Part shown: positions 9,174-19,560 of the stretch, in pieces
Numbering within the stretch: position 1 is the stretch's first letter
Layout: every line of letters begins with the position of its first letter
NCBI RefSeq assembly: GCF_026247885.1
Contig: NZ_CP110921.1
Span: 2,971,001-3,035,000, forward strand
Direction: 5' to 3'
DNA: 64,000 nucleotides
From: Methylococcus mesophilus
Lineage (GTDB): Bacteria > Pseudomonadota > Gammaproteobacteria > Methylococcales > Methylococcaceae
Program-made: the position numbers and the translations under genes
The notes under the pieces: generated by a model
Seen by the model: only the letters and a program-made list of their open reading frames with translations
Database searches by the model: none
Told to the model about the DNA's origin: nothing

Positions 9174-9392
9174 ATGGCGGTGGAAAGCGAGGCGCGGCTG
9201 GTCGACATCGAAACCAAGCTCGCCTACCTGGAAGACACGGTTCTTGCCTTGAATGACGTGGTTACTCGGCAGCAGAAGCAGATCGATCAGTTCGAAACCA
9301 AGATCCGGTTGCTGGTCGAGCGCGTGCAGCAAATGTCGATTCTGGCCGAGACGGCTGCTCCGGCGGCGGACGAAAAGCCGCCTCACTATTGA
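9174..9392 (+). CDS. slyX: SlyX-like coiled-coil protein
   Basis: 72 aa, nearly all one amphipathic helix with a heptad pattern (RLVDIETKLAYLEDTVLAL, VVTRQQKQIDQFETKIRLL) and a short proline-rich tail ending in PPHY, as in SlyX proteins. Function unknown in the family. It is the last conserved gene before the restriction island. Confidence 0.85.
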   Translation: MAVESEARLVDIETKLAYLEDTVLALNDVVTRQQKQIDQFETKIRLLVERVQQMSILAETAAPAADEKPPHY

Positions 9393-9513
9393 GCCAGGCC
9401 CATGATCGGGGCCTGCCGGAGCACCGTGGTGCTGTGCCTCGGGATTGGCAGAGAGCGGCCTCGCGCTTTTGACGGATGAGGGCGCAACAAATCACCGGGA
9501 TGACTGACAGACA

Positions 9514-11238
9514 ATGCATTGGATCGCCCCCACCGAAAAAGACACCGCTTCGACCACCCTCGAAAAACGCCTCTGGGACGCCGCCGACCAATTCCGCGCC
9601 AATTCGGGTCTGAAGGCCCAGGAGTATTCCGGTCCCATCCTCGGCCTCATTTTTCTGCGCTTTGCCGAGGCCCGCTTTGCTACCCAACGCGCCAAGCTTG
9701 AAGATGCAGGCGCCAGTTCGCGGCGCGGCAGCCGGGTCGATGAGCCCATCGCCTACCACGCCGCAGGCATTCTCTACCTCGCGCCCGAAGCGCGCTTCGA
9801 CACCCTGCTCAAGCTGCCCGAGGGCATCGATGTCGGCGCCAACGTCAACAACGCCATGCGCGCCATCGAGAAGCACAATCCTCAGCTCGCCGGCGTCTTG
9901 CCCAAGACCTATAACCTCTTCACCAGCACGCTGCTCAAGGAGCTGTTCAAGAAGGTCTCGGAAATCCCCGCCGGCGCGGATTACGACGCCTTCGGCCGCA
10001 TCTACGAATACTTCCTCGGCGAATTCGCCCGCACCGAGGGCCAGAAAGGCGGCGAGTTCTACACGCCCAGCAGCATCGTCAAGCTGCTCACCGAAATCAT
10101 CGAGCCCTTCCACGGCCGCATCCTCGACCCCGCCTGCGGCTCCGGCGGCATGTTCGTGCAGTCGGCGCGCTTCGTCGCCGAGCATCAGAAGAATCCCGCC
10201 GCCGAACTGGCGATTTGCGGCGTCGAAAAGACCGACGAAACCGGCAGGTTGTGCCGCCTCAACCTCGCCATCCACGGGCTCGAAGGCGACATCCGCCACG
10301 GCGGCCAGGTCAACAGCTACTACGACGATCCCCACGACGCTTGTCTCCCCTCTCCCTCTGGGAGAGGGGTCGGGGGTGAGGGCGGGGCTTTCGACTTCGT
10401 CCTCGCCAATCCGCCGTTCAACGTCAACGCCGTGGACAAGGAAAGGCTCAAGGACCTGGTCGGCCCCGGCCGCCGCTTTCCCTTCGGCCTGCCCCGCACC
10501 GACAACGCCAACTACCTGTGGATACAGCTCTTCTACTCATCGCTGAACGAGCAGGGCCGTGCCGGCTTCGTCATGGCAAACTCGGCCTCCGATGCCCGCG
10601 CCTCGGAGCAGGACATCCGCCAGAAACTCGTCGAATCCCGCGCCGTGGACGTGATGGTCGCCGTCGGCCCCAACTTCTTCTACAACGTCACCCTGCCCTG
10701 CACCCTATGGTTCCTCGACCGGGGCAAAGCAAATCCCCCCTCCCCTGAGAAGGGGAGGCCGGGAGGGGTTTCTCGCGCCGACACCGTACTCTTCATCGAC
10801 GCCCGCCACATCTACCGCCAAGTGGATCGCGCCCATCGCGACTGGACACCCGCGCAGATCGGCTTCATCGCCAACCTCGTGCGACTGTATCGCGGCGAAG
10901 CGCTGGATTTCACCCTCGGCGGCGAAGAGGCCAAGGCCAAGATCGAGGAAGTCTTCAGTTTCCCTTATCCTGCTGGTGGGGATGAGGGCGCCTGCGGCGT
11001 CGCGTACCGCGACATTGCAGGCCTATGCAAGGCGGCGGCGCTGAAGGAAATCGAAGCCCAGGGTTGGTCCCTCAACCCCGGCCGCTACGTCGGCGTCGCG
11101 CCGGGCGAGGAGGTGAGCGACGAGGATTTCAAGGAACAGCTCGAAGAGCTGAATGAGGAGTTGGAGGCGCTGAATGCCCGGGCGCGGGAACTGGAGCAGA
11201 TCATCGCCGCGAATGTGGTGGAGATTCTGGATTCTTGA
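9514..11238 (+). CDS. hsdM: Type I restriction-modification DNA methyltransferase subunit HsdM
   Basis: 574 aa. The HsdM N-terminal helical domain spans about residues 1-150 ([31 protein letters not shown]). The N6-adenine methyltransferase domain follows, with motif [11 protein letters not shown] near residue 205 and motif IV NPPFN near residue 300. The C-terminus has an acidic coiled coil ([22 protein letters not shown]) for subunit contacts. With HsdS it methylates the recognition sequence; with HsdR it restricts. Two GC-rich palindromic repeats are inserted in frame (about residues 278-291 and 408-421), both in loops: one just before NPPFN, one after the [16 protein letters not shown] segment. 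Its stop overlaps the hsdS start (TGATG). Confidence 0.93.
   Translation: MHWIAPTEKDTASTTLEKRLWDAADQFRANSGLKAQEYSGPILGLIFLRFAEARFATQRAKLEDAGASSRRGSRVDEPIAYHAAGILYLAPEARFDTLLKLPEGIDVGANVNNAMRAIEKHNPQLAGVLPKTYNLFTSTLLKELFKKVSEIPAGADYDAFGRIYEYFLGEFARTEGQKGGEFYTPSSIVKLLTEIIEPFHGRILDPACGSGGMFVQSARFVAEHQKNPAAELAICGVEKTDETGRLCRLNLAIHGLEGDIRHGGQVNSYYDDPHDACLPSPSGRGVGGEGGAFDFVLANPPFNVNAVDKERLKDLVGPGRRFPFGLPRTDNANYLWIQLFYSSLNEQGRAGFVMANSASDARASEQDIRQKLVESRAVDVMVAVGPNFFYNVTLPCTLWFLDRGKANPPSPEKGRPGGVSRADTVLFIDARHIYRQVDRAHRDWTPAQIGFIANLVRLYRGEALDFTLGGEEAKAKIEEVFSFPYPAGGDEGACGVAYRDIAGLCKAAALKEIEAQGWSLNPGRYVGVAPGEEVSDEDFKEQLEELNEELEALNARARELEQIIAANVVEILDS
10347..10382. repeat. GC-rich palindromic repeat, family 1, inside hsdM
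   Basis: CCCCTCTCCC, four bases, GGGAGAGGGG forms a near-perfect stem at 10347-10369, followed by a GGGGGTGAGGG arm to 10382. It is read through in frame as [14 protein letters not shown], residues absent from ordinary HsdM. Related copies lie in hsdR at about 15651-15690 and 16508-16552, in the opposite orientation. Confidence 0.8.
10736..10775. repeat. GC-rich palindromic repeat, family 2, inside hsdM
   Basis: CCCCTCCCC, a short loop with GAGAA, GGGGAGG, then CCGGGAGGGG. A different repeat family from the other three, but the same situation: inserted in frame ([17 protein letters not shown]) in the second half of hsdM. Confidence 0.7.
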
Positions 11239-12494
11239 TGATGAACTCTAACTCGACATTCTGGCGGCGTTTGCCAATCGTTGAACTTTGTGAGGCGCAC
11301 GTTGATTGCCTTAATCGGACGGCACCAGTTGTGAGTGAAGTTACGCCGTTCAAGATGCTACGCACTACAAATGTTCGCAACGGTTATATTGACGTTGAGA
11401 ACGTTCGATATGTGACCGCAGAGACCTATAAGAAGTGGACGAGACGGCTTGTTCCGAGGCGCAATGACATCATCCTAACGCGCGAGGCACCACTTGGCGA
11501 TGTGGGCAAAATACGCACGGACGATCGTGTGTTTCTTGGACAACGTCTGTATCACTTCCGTCCTGACCCTCAGAAGCTGGACGCAGATTTCCTTCTATAT
11601 TCATTGCTTGGCGATGATTTACAAGGGCAAATCAAAGGGTTCGGTTCGGGGGCGACGGTCGAGCATATGCGGCTCCAAGACATTCCCAGTTTAGAGGTCA
11701 ACGTTCCCCCGCTTCCCGTTCAGAAACGCATCGCAGGCATCCTGTCGGCCTACGACGAACTCATTGAAAACTGCCAGCGGCGCATCAAGATTCTGGAAAC
11801 GATGGCCCGCGCCCTCTACCGCGAGTGGTTCGTCCACTTCCGCTTCCCTGGCTACGAAAATTATCCCCCCGTCGCCTCCTCTCTCGGCGAGATTCCGCAG
11901 GGGTGGGAGGTGAAGACTCTTCCCGAATGCGTGAAAATCAATCCCCGAGTGGCAATACCACGGGAGGGCGTGAAACCGTTTGTTCCAATGAGTTGCCTAT
12001 CAAACGACTCGATGCTCGTTACTGACTTCGAAACCCGCGAGGGCAACAGTGGCAGCAAGTTTCAGAACGGCGATACGCTCTTTGCTCGAATCACTCCGTG
12101 TTTGGAGAATGGCAAGACGGGCTTTGTCCAATTCTTACCTGATTCAAAGGCCGTAGCGTTCGGTTCGACGGAGTTTATCGTCTTACGGTCTCGGACCCTT
12201 ACTCCGGAATTGGTTTACTTGCTGGCGCGCAGCGACGAGTTTCGTAACGTCGCTATCAAGAGCATGACCGGTGCGTCTGGGCGTCAACGCGTGCAAGAAC
12301 AATGTTTCCATGAATACCTTGTTATGCAGCCACCGGACGCCTTGCTCGACCATTTCTCGGCTATCGTCGCTCCGAGTTTCCGTCTTATCCACAGACTACA
12401 GCTACAAATCCAAAACCTCCGCAGCACCCGCGACCTCCTGCTGCCGCGCCTGCTCTCCGGCCAAGTCGAACTTCGCGAACAGGTTACCGCATGA
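11238..12494 (+). CDS. hsdS: Type I restriction-modification specificity subunit HsdS
   Basis: About 418 aa from the ATG at 11238 that overlaps the hsdM stop. Two target-recognition domains are each followed by a conserved helical spacer: VNVPPLPVQKRIAGILSAYDELIENCQRRI (split here as VNVPPLPVQKRIAGIL and SAYDELIENCQRRI) after the first, and DHFSAIVAPSFRLI...LRSTRDLLLPRLLSGQV after the second. HsdS sets the bipartite DNA sequence methylated and cut. The first recognition domain (11,250-11,700) is visibly less GC-rich than hsdM, typical of exchanged specificity domains. Its stop overlaps the start of the next reading frame (ATGA). Confidence 0.92.
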   Translation: MMNSNSTFWRRLPIVELCEAHVDCLNRTAPVVSEVTPFKMLRTTNVRNGYIDVENVRYVTAETYKKWTRRLVPRRNDIILTREAPLGDVGKIRTDDRVFLGQRLYHFRPDPQKLDADFLLYSLLGDDLQGQIKGFGSGATVEHMRLQDIPSLEVNVPPLPVQKRIAGILSAYDELIENCQRRIKILETMARALYREWFVHFRFPGYENYPPVASSLGEIPQGWEVKTLPECVKINPRVAIPREGVKPFVPMSCLSNDSMLVTDFETREGNSGSKFQNGDTLFARITPCLENGKTGFVQFLPDSKAVAFGSTEFIVLRSRTLTPELVYLLARSDEFRNVAIKSMTGASGRQRVQEQCFHEYLVMQPPDALLDHFSAIVAPSFRLIHRLQLQIQNLRSTRDLLLPRLLSGQVELREQVTA

Positions 12495-13897
12495 CCGAAG
12501 CTGAGTTGAACGCGTTACTCCTCGTGCGCTCCGAGAATGAACACGTCGAATTCAAGTAGGCCAAGAGCCATTTCCACTTCGAGAAATTGGTCGATTACTG
12601 CGTGGCGCTCGCCAACGAGGGTGGTGGCCGCATCGTTCTGGGCGTCACCGACAAACCGCCCCGCAAGGCGGTGGGCACTCAGGCTTTCGAAATGCCCGAG
12701 AAAACGGTCGCCGGTATCCATGAGCGGATTCACCTCCGGGGGCTGTGGCATGAGATTCCGCACACGGACGGTCGTGTGCTGGTGTTCGAGGTGCCGTCAC
12801 GAACCGTTGGGCATCCGCTGCACTATGACGGCCGCTACTGGATGCGCGCCGGTGAGGACCTGGTGCCGATGACGCCCGATCAGCTGAAACGCATCATCGA
12901 CGAGGGTAAGCCGGAATTCATCGATCAGCCGGCGCGGAGCCGTTGTACCGAGGAAGAGGTGGTTTCACTGCTGGATGTGCAAGGCTATTTCGATCTGCGC
13001 AAACGGCCCTTGCCATCGACTCGCGCCGAAGTACTCGATACGCTCGTCGGGAAAGGTTTCGTTCGCCGGGAGGACGGCCTTTTCACCATTACCAACCTGG
13101 GCGCGCTGCTGCTTGCCAAGCGGCTGACCGACTTTGAGCCGGTCGCGCGGAAAGGCGTCCGGCTGATCGTCTATGACGGAATTTCCAAGCAGCAAGTCCG
13201 CGACGGCAAGGATATTACCGGGCAGAAGGGCTATGCGGTCGGCTTCGAGGGTTTGGTCAACTATGTGTACGAGCATTTGCCGGCCAGCGAGGAAATCGCT
13301 GCGGCGCTGCGGACCACGACTTACGCCTATCCGTTAAAGGCGATTCGCGAAGTCATCGGCAATGCCATCGTGCACCAGGACTTGACTCAACAAGGTACGG
13401 GCATAACGGTGGAGATTTACGATGACCGGCTCGAGATGACCAATCCCGGCTTGCCGGTGTTGCCGCTCGATCGCTTCATCGACGAAAACCAGTCGCGCAA
13501 TGAACGTTTTGCCGATGCTCTCCGGCAACTGGGCATTTGCGAGGAGCGAGGATATGGCATGGACGCCGTGGTGATGCAGATCGAATTGCACCAATTGCCA
13601 TCTTATTCTTGCCGCCTGGGAACGCGCCACACGACCGTCATGCTTTCCCGTTACAAGCCGCTGAAAGACTTGTCCCCCGAGGAGAGGGTCAATGCCGTCT
13701 ACCAGCACTGTGTTTTGAGGTACGTAACGAACCAGATCACCAACAACGAGTCGATCCGCCAGCGATTCAAGATCGACAAGAAGAACGCCGCTATCGCCTC
13801 CAGACTTCTGGGGGAAGCTGTTGCCGCGCAAAGGATTCGCCCATCCGATCCCGACGCGGCGTCCAAGCTCATGCGGTATGTGCCTTACTGGGCGTAG
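12491..13897 (+). pseudogene. AlbA_2/Schlafen-type ATP-binding protein gene with in-frame nonsense codon
   Basis: Translation from the ATG at 12491, which overlaps the hsdS stop (ATGA), gives MTEAELNALLLVRSENEHVEFK, then TAG at 12557-12559, then AKSHFHFEKLVDYCVALANEGGG in the same frame. The AlbA_2 family has E at this point (EFKEAK), so a single GAG-to-TAG change is the simplest explanation. Downstream the frame is fully open to 13897 (468 codons in all) with an AlbA_2 domain, a GHKL-like C-terminal part (EVIGNAIVHQD, GITVEIYDDRLEMTNPG, ERGYGMDAVV) and a winged-helix tail. Reinitiation at GTG 12587 (start VDYCVALANEGG) could make a protein lacking about 32 residues. Such genes commonly ride with type I systems; their role there is uncertain. 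Confidence 0.85.
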
Positions 13898-14120
13898 AGG
13901 ATTTGCTTGATGCGATTGGCGAGTTCAAAGCCGATGGCGACGTATGCTTATGTTATTTATTGAAATATTTCTTTGACGGGTATTTGATTGGTCAGACGGG
14001 TATTGGCAGGAGACTTCCATGATGGAATGTCTCCAAGATGCCCTTAAGTCGGCCTACCGCCTTGACTTTATGAGCAATTTTTCTTTGATTGATCTTTGAT
14101 GGACGCTCGATCGCAACGAT

Positions 14121-14225
14121 ATGAGCCCCCACGCCGACACCGAAGACCAACTCGTCGAACAGCCAGCCATCGGGCTATTTGCCGCGCGCGGTCGGCAGAC
14201 TTGCGCGGTTTTCACCGAACGCTGA
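14121..14225 (+). pseudogene. Fragment of an hsdR 5' end
   Basis: Codons from the ATG at 14121 read MSPHADTEDQLVEQPAIGLF, closely resembling the start of the hsdR copy at 15270 (MSTHAYSESHLVEQPAIGLF). The resemblance ends after about 22 codons and the frame stops at 14225. The two DNA copies are only roughly 70 percent identical by eye, so this is the stub of a different hsdR allele, not a recent duplicate. The 223 bases before it (13898-14120) are AT-rich and show nothing recognisable. Confidence 0.7.
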
Positions 14226-14230
14226 ACCTC

Positions 14231-14551
14231 ATGCTCGACATCCTCCCGCTTCCCGCCGATTACGCCGCTTGGCTCGCCGAGCTGAAGGCCCGCATCCACG
14301 CCGCCCAGCAGCGGGCGGCGCTGGCGGTCAACCGCGAATTGGTGCTGCTGTACTGGCAGATCGGCCGCGACATCCTCGATCGGCAGGACCGCGAGGGCTG
14401 GGGGGCGAAGGTGATCGAACGGCTGGCGCAGGACTTGCGCAATGCCTTTCTGGACATGAAGGGTTTTTCGCCGCGCAACCTGAAGTACATGCGCGCCTTC
14501 GCCGAGGCGCGGCCAGATGCCGAATTTGTGCAAGGGGTGCTTGCACAATTG
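14231..14551 (+). pseudogene. Truncated DUF1016 (YhcG-type PDDEXK nuclease) N-terminal domain
   Basis: 107 codons match the DUF1016 N-terminal domain: ALAVNRELVLLYWQIGRDIL, GWGAKVIERLAQDLRNAF, MKGFSPRNLKYMRAFAEA and EFVQGVLAQL. The match ends abruptly at 14551, four bases before the stop codon of the convergent antitoxin gene. The C-terminal PDDEXK nuclease domain is absent from the window. Beyond the break the frame stays open only as antisense of the toxin-antitoxin genes. DUF1016 genes are common passengers between hsdS and hsdR. Confidence 0.8.
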
Positions 14552-14554
14552 CGT

Positions 14555-14794
14555 TCAAGGCATCTCGTCACCAGCCTCCGGCGGGGCTTCGGGGCTGGCG
14601 GTGAGCCAGGTATCGAAGGCGGAGAGGTCGCCCCGCGCCTGCCGCTCGCGAAAATAGGCTTCAGTCTTGAGGGCGGACACTTTTTCCGCGATGGCCATGA
14701 CGAAGAACTGGTTCATGGAAACATGCTCCTCCTCGGCCACTTGGCGGGCGTAGGCGAGGAGCGAATCGGGAACTCGCAATGCGTAATTGGCCAT
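14555..14794 (-). CDS. Ribbon-helix-helix/HicB-like antitoxin
   Basis: 79 aa from the ATG at 14794 (start MANYALRVPDSLLAYARQVA). The N-terminal strand plus two helices (ALRVPDSLLAYA, VSMNQFFVMAIAEKVSAL) has the look of a ribbon-helix-helix DNA-binding fold as in HicB-like antitoxins; the tail (AYFRERQARGDLSAFDTWL) probably binds the toxin. It follows the PIN gene with a one-base TGATG overlap, so the toxin is encoded first, a reversed order known for some PIN pairs. Predicted to neutralise the PIN protein and autorepress. Confidence 0.8.
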   Translation of the reverse strand: MANYALRVPDSLLAYARQVAEEEHVSMNQFFVMAIAEKVSALKTEAYFRERQARGDLSAFDTWLTASPEAPPEAGDEMP

Positions 14795-15231
14795 CAGGTT
14801 TTCTCCTCGTTCAGTTGCCGCAGGAACGCGCCGGGGGTCATGACCGGCATGCGGAAATCCGCAGCGGCGGCGAAATCGCCGACATTCAGTGTGACCAGCC
14901 CGTCGGCGCGGCCGTTCAGCGCGGTTTCCAACACCATTTCGTCGGCCGGATCGCGCAGTTGCGGGCGCCACAGGTAATGTAAATGCACCGGCTCGACCAG
15001 CAGGCAGAGGGCATCGAGAAAGGCGCCGTTCATGGCGATGTTGCGCCCGCTGGCGGCGAGATGTTCCGGCCGGTTGAGCACCGCTTCGTATTCGAGCATC
15101 AACGGTACCGATACCAACGCTTTGTACCGTCCATCCCTCAGGGCTTGCAGCAAGGCGAACGATGCACCCAGCCGACTGCGGGAAGCTGCAACGAGGACGT
15201 TAGTGTCGAGCACGACGCGCGGTATAGTCAT
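14794..15231 (-). CDS. PIN-domain ribonuclease toxin
   Basis: 145 aa. PIN-domain signature: VVLDTNVLVAASRS with the first catalytic Asp near residue 9, VSVPLMLEYEAVL with a conserved Glu, LRDPADEMVLETAL with the third acidic cluster, and ADGLVTLNVGDF with the last. These four acidic sites match a metal-dependent RNase of the VapC-like superfamily. The gene is divergent from hsdR (15270); the 38 bases between must hold both start regions. Module insertion here coincides with loss of the DUF1016 C-terminus. Confidence 0.88.
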   Translation of the reverse strand: MTIPRVVLDTNVLVAASRSRLGASFALLQALRDGRYKALVSVPLMLEYEAVLNRPEHLAASGRNIAMNGAFLDALCLLVEPVHLHYLWRPQLRDPADEMVLETALNGRADGLVTLNVGDFAAAADFRMPVMTPGAFLRQLNEEKT

Positions 15232-15595
15232 ATTGTCGATGATATTTGCATGATACAGGAAGTCAATGCATGAGCACCCATGCCTACAGCGAATCCCATT
15301 TGGTTGAGCAGCCTGCCATCGGGCTGTTTGCCACGCTGGGCTGGGAGACGGTGTCGGCGATGGAGGAAATTTTCGGCTCGGCAGGCACGCTGGCGCGCGA
15401 GACCAAGGGCGAGGTCGTGCTGGTGGGCCGATTGCGTGTGGCGCTGACCCGGCTCAACCCTGCACTGCCACCTGAGGCGATAGACGCAGCCATCGATGAA
15501 CTGACCCGCGACCGTTCGGCGATGAGCCTGGAGGCCGCGAACCGGGAGGTGTATCGGCTGCTCAAGGAAGGCATCACGGTGTCGGTGCCCGACCG

Positions 15596-15690
<95 letters not shown>

Positions 15691-16507
15691 AGAAAAGGTG
15701 CGTCTGCGCGTGGTGGATTGGGAGCATCCGGAGAACAACGACTTCCTGCTCGTCAGCCAGTTCAGCGTGACCGGCGCGCTCTACACCTGCCGGCCCGACT
15801 TGGTTGGTTTCGTCAACGGCTTGCCGTGGGTGGTGATCGAACTGAAGAAGCCGGGCGTGTCGGCGCGCGCGGCGTTCGACGAAAACCTCACCCACTACAA
15901 GCGGGAGATTCCCCAGCTGTTCTGGCACAACGCGTTCCTGATCGCCTCCAACGGCACCGACAGCCGCGTCGGCTCGCTCACCGCGGACTGGGATCGGTTT
16001 TTCGAGTGGAAGCGCATCGAGTGCGAGGACGAGTCGCGCCGCGTGTCGCTGGAAGTGATGCTGCGCGGCACCTGTGACCTAAAGCGCCTGCTCGATCTGG
16101 TCGAGAATTTCACCCTGTTCTCCGAGCACAAGGCCGGGTTGGTCAAGATCATCGGCCAGAACCACCAGTTCCTCGGCGTGAACAACGCGCTTCGCTCCAT
16201 GCTGGAAGCGCGGAAGCTGGGCCACGGGCGGGGCGGTGTGTTCTGGCAGACGCAGGGCAGCGGCAAGAGCTTCTCCATGGTGTTCTTCGCCCAGAAGGTG
16301 CTGCGCAAGCTGGCCGGCAACTGGACTTTCGTGGTCGTCACCGACCGCATCGAGCTGGATGAGCAGATCGCCAAGACCTTCAAGACCACCGGCTCGGTGT
16401 CGGAAGCCGAGGGCGATGCCTGCCACGCCGCCAGTGGTGCGCATCTGCGCGAGCTGCTGCGCGGCAACCACCGCTACGTTTTTACGCTGATCCATAAGTT
16501 TCGTCCC

Positions 16508-16552
16508 GAAACACCCTCATCCCCAGCCCTTCTCCCAGAGGGAGAAGGGGGC
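16508..16552. repeat. GC-rich palindromic repeat, family 1, inside hsdR
   Basis: CCCTTCTCCC, AGA, GGGAGAAGGG forms the stem, with an ACCCTCATCCCC arm upstream. Read in frame as TPSSPALLPEGEGGTMP, residues not found at this point in typical HsdR, between LIHKFR and the DRSDVIVLTDEAH motif. Confidence 0.8.
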
Positions 16553-18629
16553 ACAATGCCGGTGCTCTGTGATCGGTCCGACGTGATCGTTCTGACTGAC
16601 GAGGCGCACCGCAGCCAGTACGACACGCTGGCGCTCAACATGCGCGCCGCGCTGCCCAAGGCGATGTTCCTGGCCTTTACCGGCACGCCGCTGATCGCCG
16701 GGGAGGAGCGTACCAAGGAGGTGTTCGGCGACTACGTCTCGATCTACGACTTCCAGCAGTCCATCGAGGACGGCGCCACCGTGCCGCTGTTCTATGAGAA
16801 CCGCACGCCGGAATTGCAGCTCACCAACCCGGACCTGAACGACGACATCTACCGGCTGATCGAGGACGCCGAACTCGACCCCGAACAGGAAGCCAGGCTC
16901 GAGCGCGAGCTCGCCCGCCAGTATCACCTCCTGACCCGCGACGACCGGCTGGAAACCGTGGCGCAGGACATCGTGCGGCACTTTCTCGGGCGCGGGTTTT
17001 TAGGCAAGGCCATGGTGGTCTCCATCGACAAGGCGACTGCCCTCAGGATTCACGACAAGGTGAGGAAACATTGGGCCGCGGAAACCTCGGGGGTGCGCCA
17101 GGCATTGGGCGAGCTGGCCCACTTGCCGCGTGGGGAGGGCAGCCCGGAGCAGGCGCGGCGTGACCTGAGGGTGGTCGAGCTGAAGGCACGCCTCGCGGTC
17201 TTGAGCAACACCGACATGGCGGTGATCGTTTCGCCTGGGCAGAACGAAATCCAGCATATGCAGAAGCTCGGGCTCGACATCGAACCGCACCGCAAGCGTA
17301 TGAACGAATCCCAGCCGGGGCTGGACGAGAAGTTCAAGGACACCGAAGACCCGTTGCGCCTGGTGTTCGTCTGCGCCATGTGGCTGACCGGCTTCGACGC
17401 GCCGAGCTGTTCGACGGTGTACCTCGACAAGCCCATGCGCAACCACACGCTCATGCAGACCATTGCCCGCGCCAACCGCGTTTTTCCCGGCAAGCACAGC
17501 GGCGTGATCGTCGATTACGCCAACGTCTTCGCTTCGCTGGAACAGGCGCTGGCGATCTACGGTGCCGGCAAGGGCGGCAAGAGCCCGGTCAAGGACAAGC
17601 AGCAACTGGTCGAGGAGCTGCGCAACGCGGTAGTGGATGCCACGGAATTCTGCGCCCGCCATGGCGTGGAGCTGGCCGCGATCGAGACTCTGGCTGGCGG
17701 CGGTCTGGAGCGCTTGCAGAGCATCGAAGACGCGATGAACGCGCTGATCTCCCCCGACCCGCTGCGGCGCGAGTTTTTCGGCCATGAGCGGCTGGTGAGC
17801 ACGCTGTATCGGGCGGTGAAGCCCGATCCGGCAGTTCTGGAGTTCGCCGGCCGCGTGGCCTGTCTTTCGACGTTGGCTGAATCCATTCGAGCCAAGCAGA
17901 GCCCGAATCCGCCGGATATCTCGCAGGTGATGGCCGGCATCAACACGCTGCTCGACCAATCGATTACCGGCCACGCAATCCGCGAGTCGGGGCCGCCGCC
18001 GCTCGACCTATCGAAGATCAACTTCGAGGCGCTGGCACAGCGATTCAAGCAGTCCAAGCACAAAAACACCGACCTCGAGGTGCTCAAGGCGGCCATCCGC
18101 GCCAAGCTGGAAAAGCTGATCCAGTTCAACCGTACCCGTGCCGACTTCGCCGAGAAATTCGAGGAACTGATCGAAAGCTACAACGCGGGCAGCCGAAGCA
18201 TCGAGGAACTGTTCGAGGAGCTGCTGAAGCTCTCCAACAGCCTGAATGACGAGGAACAGCGCCACGTGCGCGAGAACATGAGCGAGGAGGAGCTGGTCAT
18301 CTTCGACATCCTCACCCGCCCTGCGCCGGAGCTCAGCACGGAGGAGCGCGCCGAAGTGAAAAAGGTGGCCCGTGATCTGCTGGCCCGCCTCAAGGATTTG
18401 CTGGTGCTGAACTGGCGGCAGAAATCGACGGCGCGCTCACAACTGAAGCTGACCATCGAAGACACTCTCGACACGGGACTGCCGCGTGCCTATACGCCGG
18501 AGCTGTACCGGCAGAAGTGCTCAGCCGTGTTCGAGCATGTGTACGAGAGCTACCCGGAGCGAAATGCCGGTGTTTATGCCTGTCTCCAGTGATGGCTGCA
18601 CAGCGGTGGGCGGTGTGCCATGAGACAAC

Positions 18630-18699
18630 AAAAAACCCGCTAAGCCTTGTAGCTCGCGGGTTCTGAGACGTCATGAGACGGGAGGGAGGCAGTCGAACT
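18630..18699 (-). other. Left attachment-site-like repeat with terminator hairpin and tRNA-like tail
   Basis: On the minus strand a tRNA-tail-like stretch (GTTCGA-TG-CCTCCCTCCC, 18681-18699) leads into GTCTCATGACGTCTCAG and then AACCCGC / GCGGGTT with a T-run (18630-18662). The tRNA side at 25886-25960 has the same order: GGTTCGAATCCCTCCC, then GTCCCATGTAGTCCCAG, then AACCCGC / GCGGGTT plus T-run. Identity is imperfect, so this is either an old attL or the end of a related earlier insertion. The hairpin may end transcription of element genes on the minus strand. The rest of 18593-18902 shows only the arm-site pair. Confidence 0.55.
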
Positions 18700-18750
18700 G
18701 TTTGTACAAGACAATGATTTTATGATGAATTTGTCTATGTAGATTTTTCG

Positions 18751-18771
18751 TATGCCCCCAAATATGCCCCC
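18751..18771. repeat. Paired TGCCCCC sites, left end
   Basis: TGCCCCC at 18753-18759 and 18765-18771, 12 bp apart. The same pair with the same spacing occurs at 25813-25831. Likely integrase arm-type binding sites. Confidence 0.55.
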
Positions 18772-18902
18772 ACATCATCGATGCTACCCTTCAAAGGCGT
18801 TCAACTTTGGCGCCGAAACTTGCGCCGCTGGGGGTGCAGGAGGGTCGATGCCGGTTTCCCGGCATCATTGTGGTAGGTGCCACGCCCGCGCGAAATCCTC
18901 AG

Positions 18903-19283
18903 TTACAAATGTGTCGCTAGGAGTTCCTTTACGATGCGTTCTTCGGTGTATCTAAGGTTGCAATGCCAAATTCGGACTTGTTCTGACCCGTTGACCTGGA
19001 TTCGAGGTCGATAGTCGCCGACGCCGAACAGCAAGAGATTTCGGTGATCTGTAGCTATTGCAGTCTGAACAGCGGTTCGGTAAGCGTCAATCTTGTTGAC
19101 ATACGCTTTCAGTCCGAGCCTCTCGCGATCTGCTTTGAGGTTAACAGAATCGGTCGGGCGATGAAGATACCAAGCACCATCATGAGAACTGATCTCAAAC
19201 TGCAATAAACGCGATCTATCAATTTTATTAGTGAAGCGTTCGGCGCGCGCTCTTGCTTCGATGTACCACGGTTTTTGTGTCAT
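18903..19283 (-). CDS. Unknown protein of the element's left end (126 aa)
   Basis: Starts ATG 19283 with CAAGGAGAC close upstream. It is a soluble mixed alpha/beta protein with lower GC than the flanking genome. A basic N-terminal helix (KPWYIEARARAERF) is followed by SRLLQFEISSHDGAWYLHRP, a middle helix (ADRERLGLKAYVNKIDAY) and DHRNLLLFGVGDYRPRIQVNG. I recognise no family. It is the outermost gene of the element, a position that often holds cargo. The 277 bases between it and the next gene (19284-19560) hold one weak frame that I do not trust. Confidence 0.55.
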   Translation of the reverse strand: MTQKPWYIEARARAERFTNKIDRSRLLQFEISSHDGAWYLHRPTDSVNLKADRERLGLKAYVNKIDAYRTAVQTAIATDHRNLLLFGVGDYRPRIQVNGSEQVRIWHCNLRYTEERIVKELLATHL

Positions 19284-19560
19284 ATCGTCTCCTTGGTAGC
19301 GTCCAATTTTGACAGATGGCGACGGTAACCTTCAGTTTAATCCATCGCAGCGCCTCGGCATGCAGTTCGTGCCATAGAGAGCCGGAACGGTTCCGCTTTA
19401 TGCTTTGGGAAGTGCGGATTCAAGAGTGGATTGGATACCTTGGATGGTGGTGTCCGCCGACATGAAGAAGAAAACAACAACAGCATATAGGGCCGAAATT
19501 CATCCGGAAACCGCGAGTGAGCCGAACCCGTGGCGATATACCCTCCAGGAAGGACCCACG

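Noticed and set aside
14552-14977. C-terminal extension of the DUF1016 reading frame to 14977
   Set aside because: The frame after 14551 is antisense to the toxin-antitoxin genes and bears no DUF1016 similarity.
18680-18700. Possible separate tRNA gene
   Set aside because: Only a T-arm/acceptor-like tail is present; no anticodon or D arm. Treated as an att remnant.
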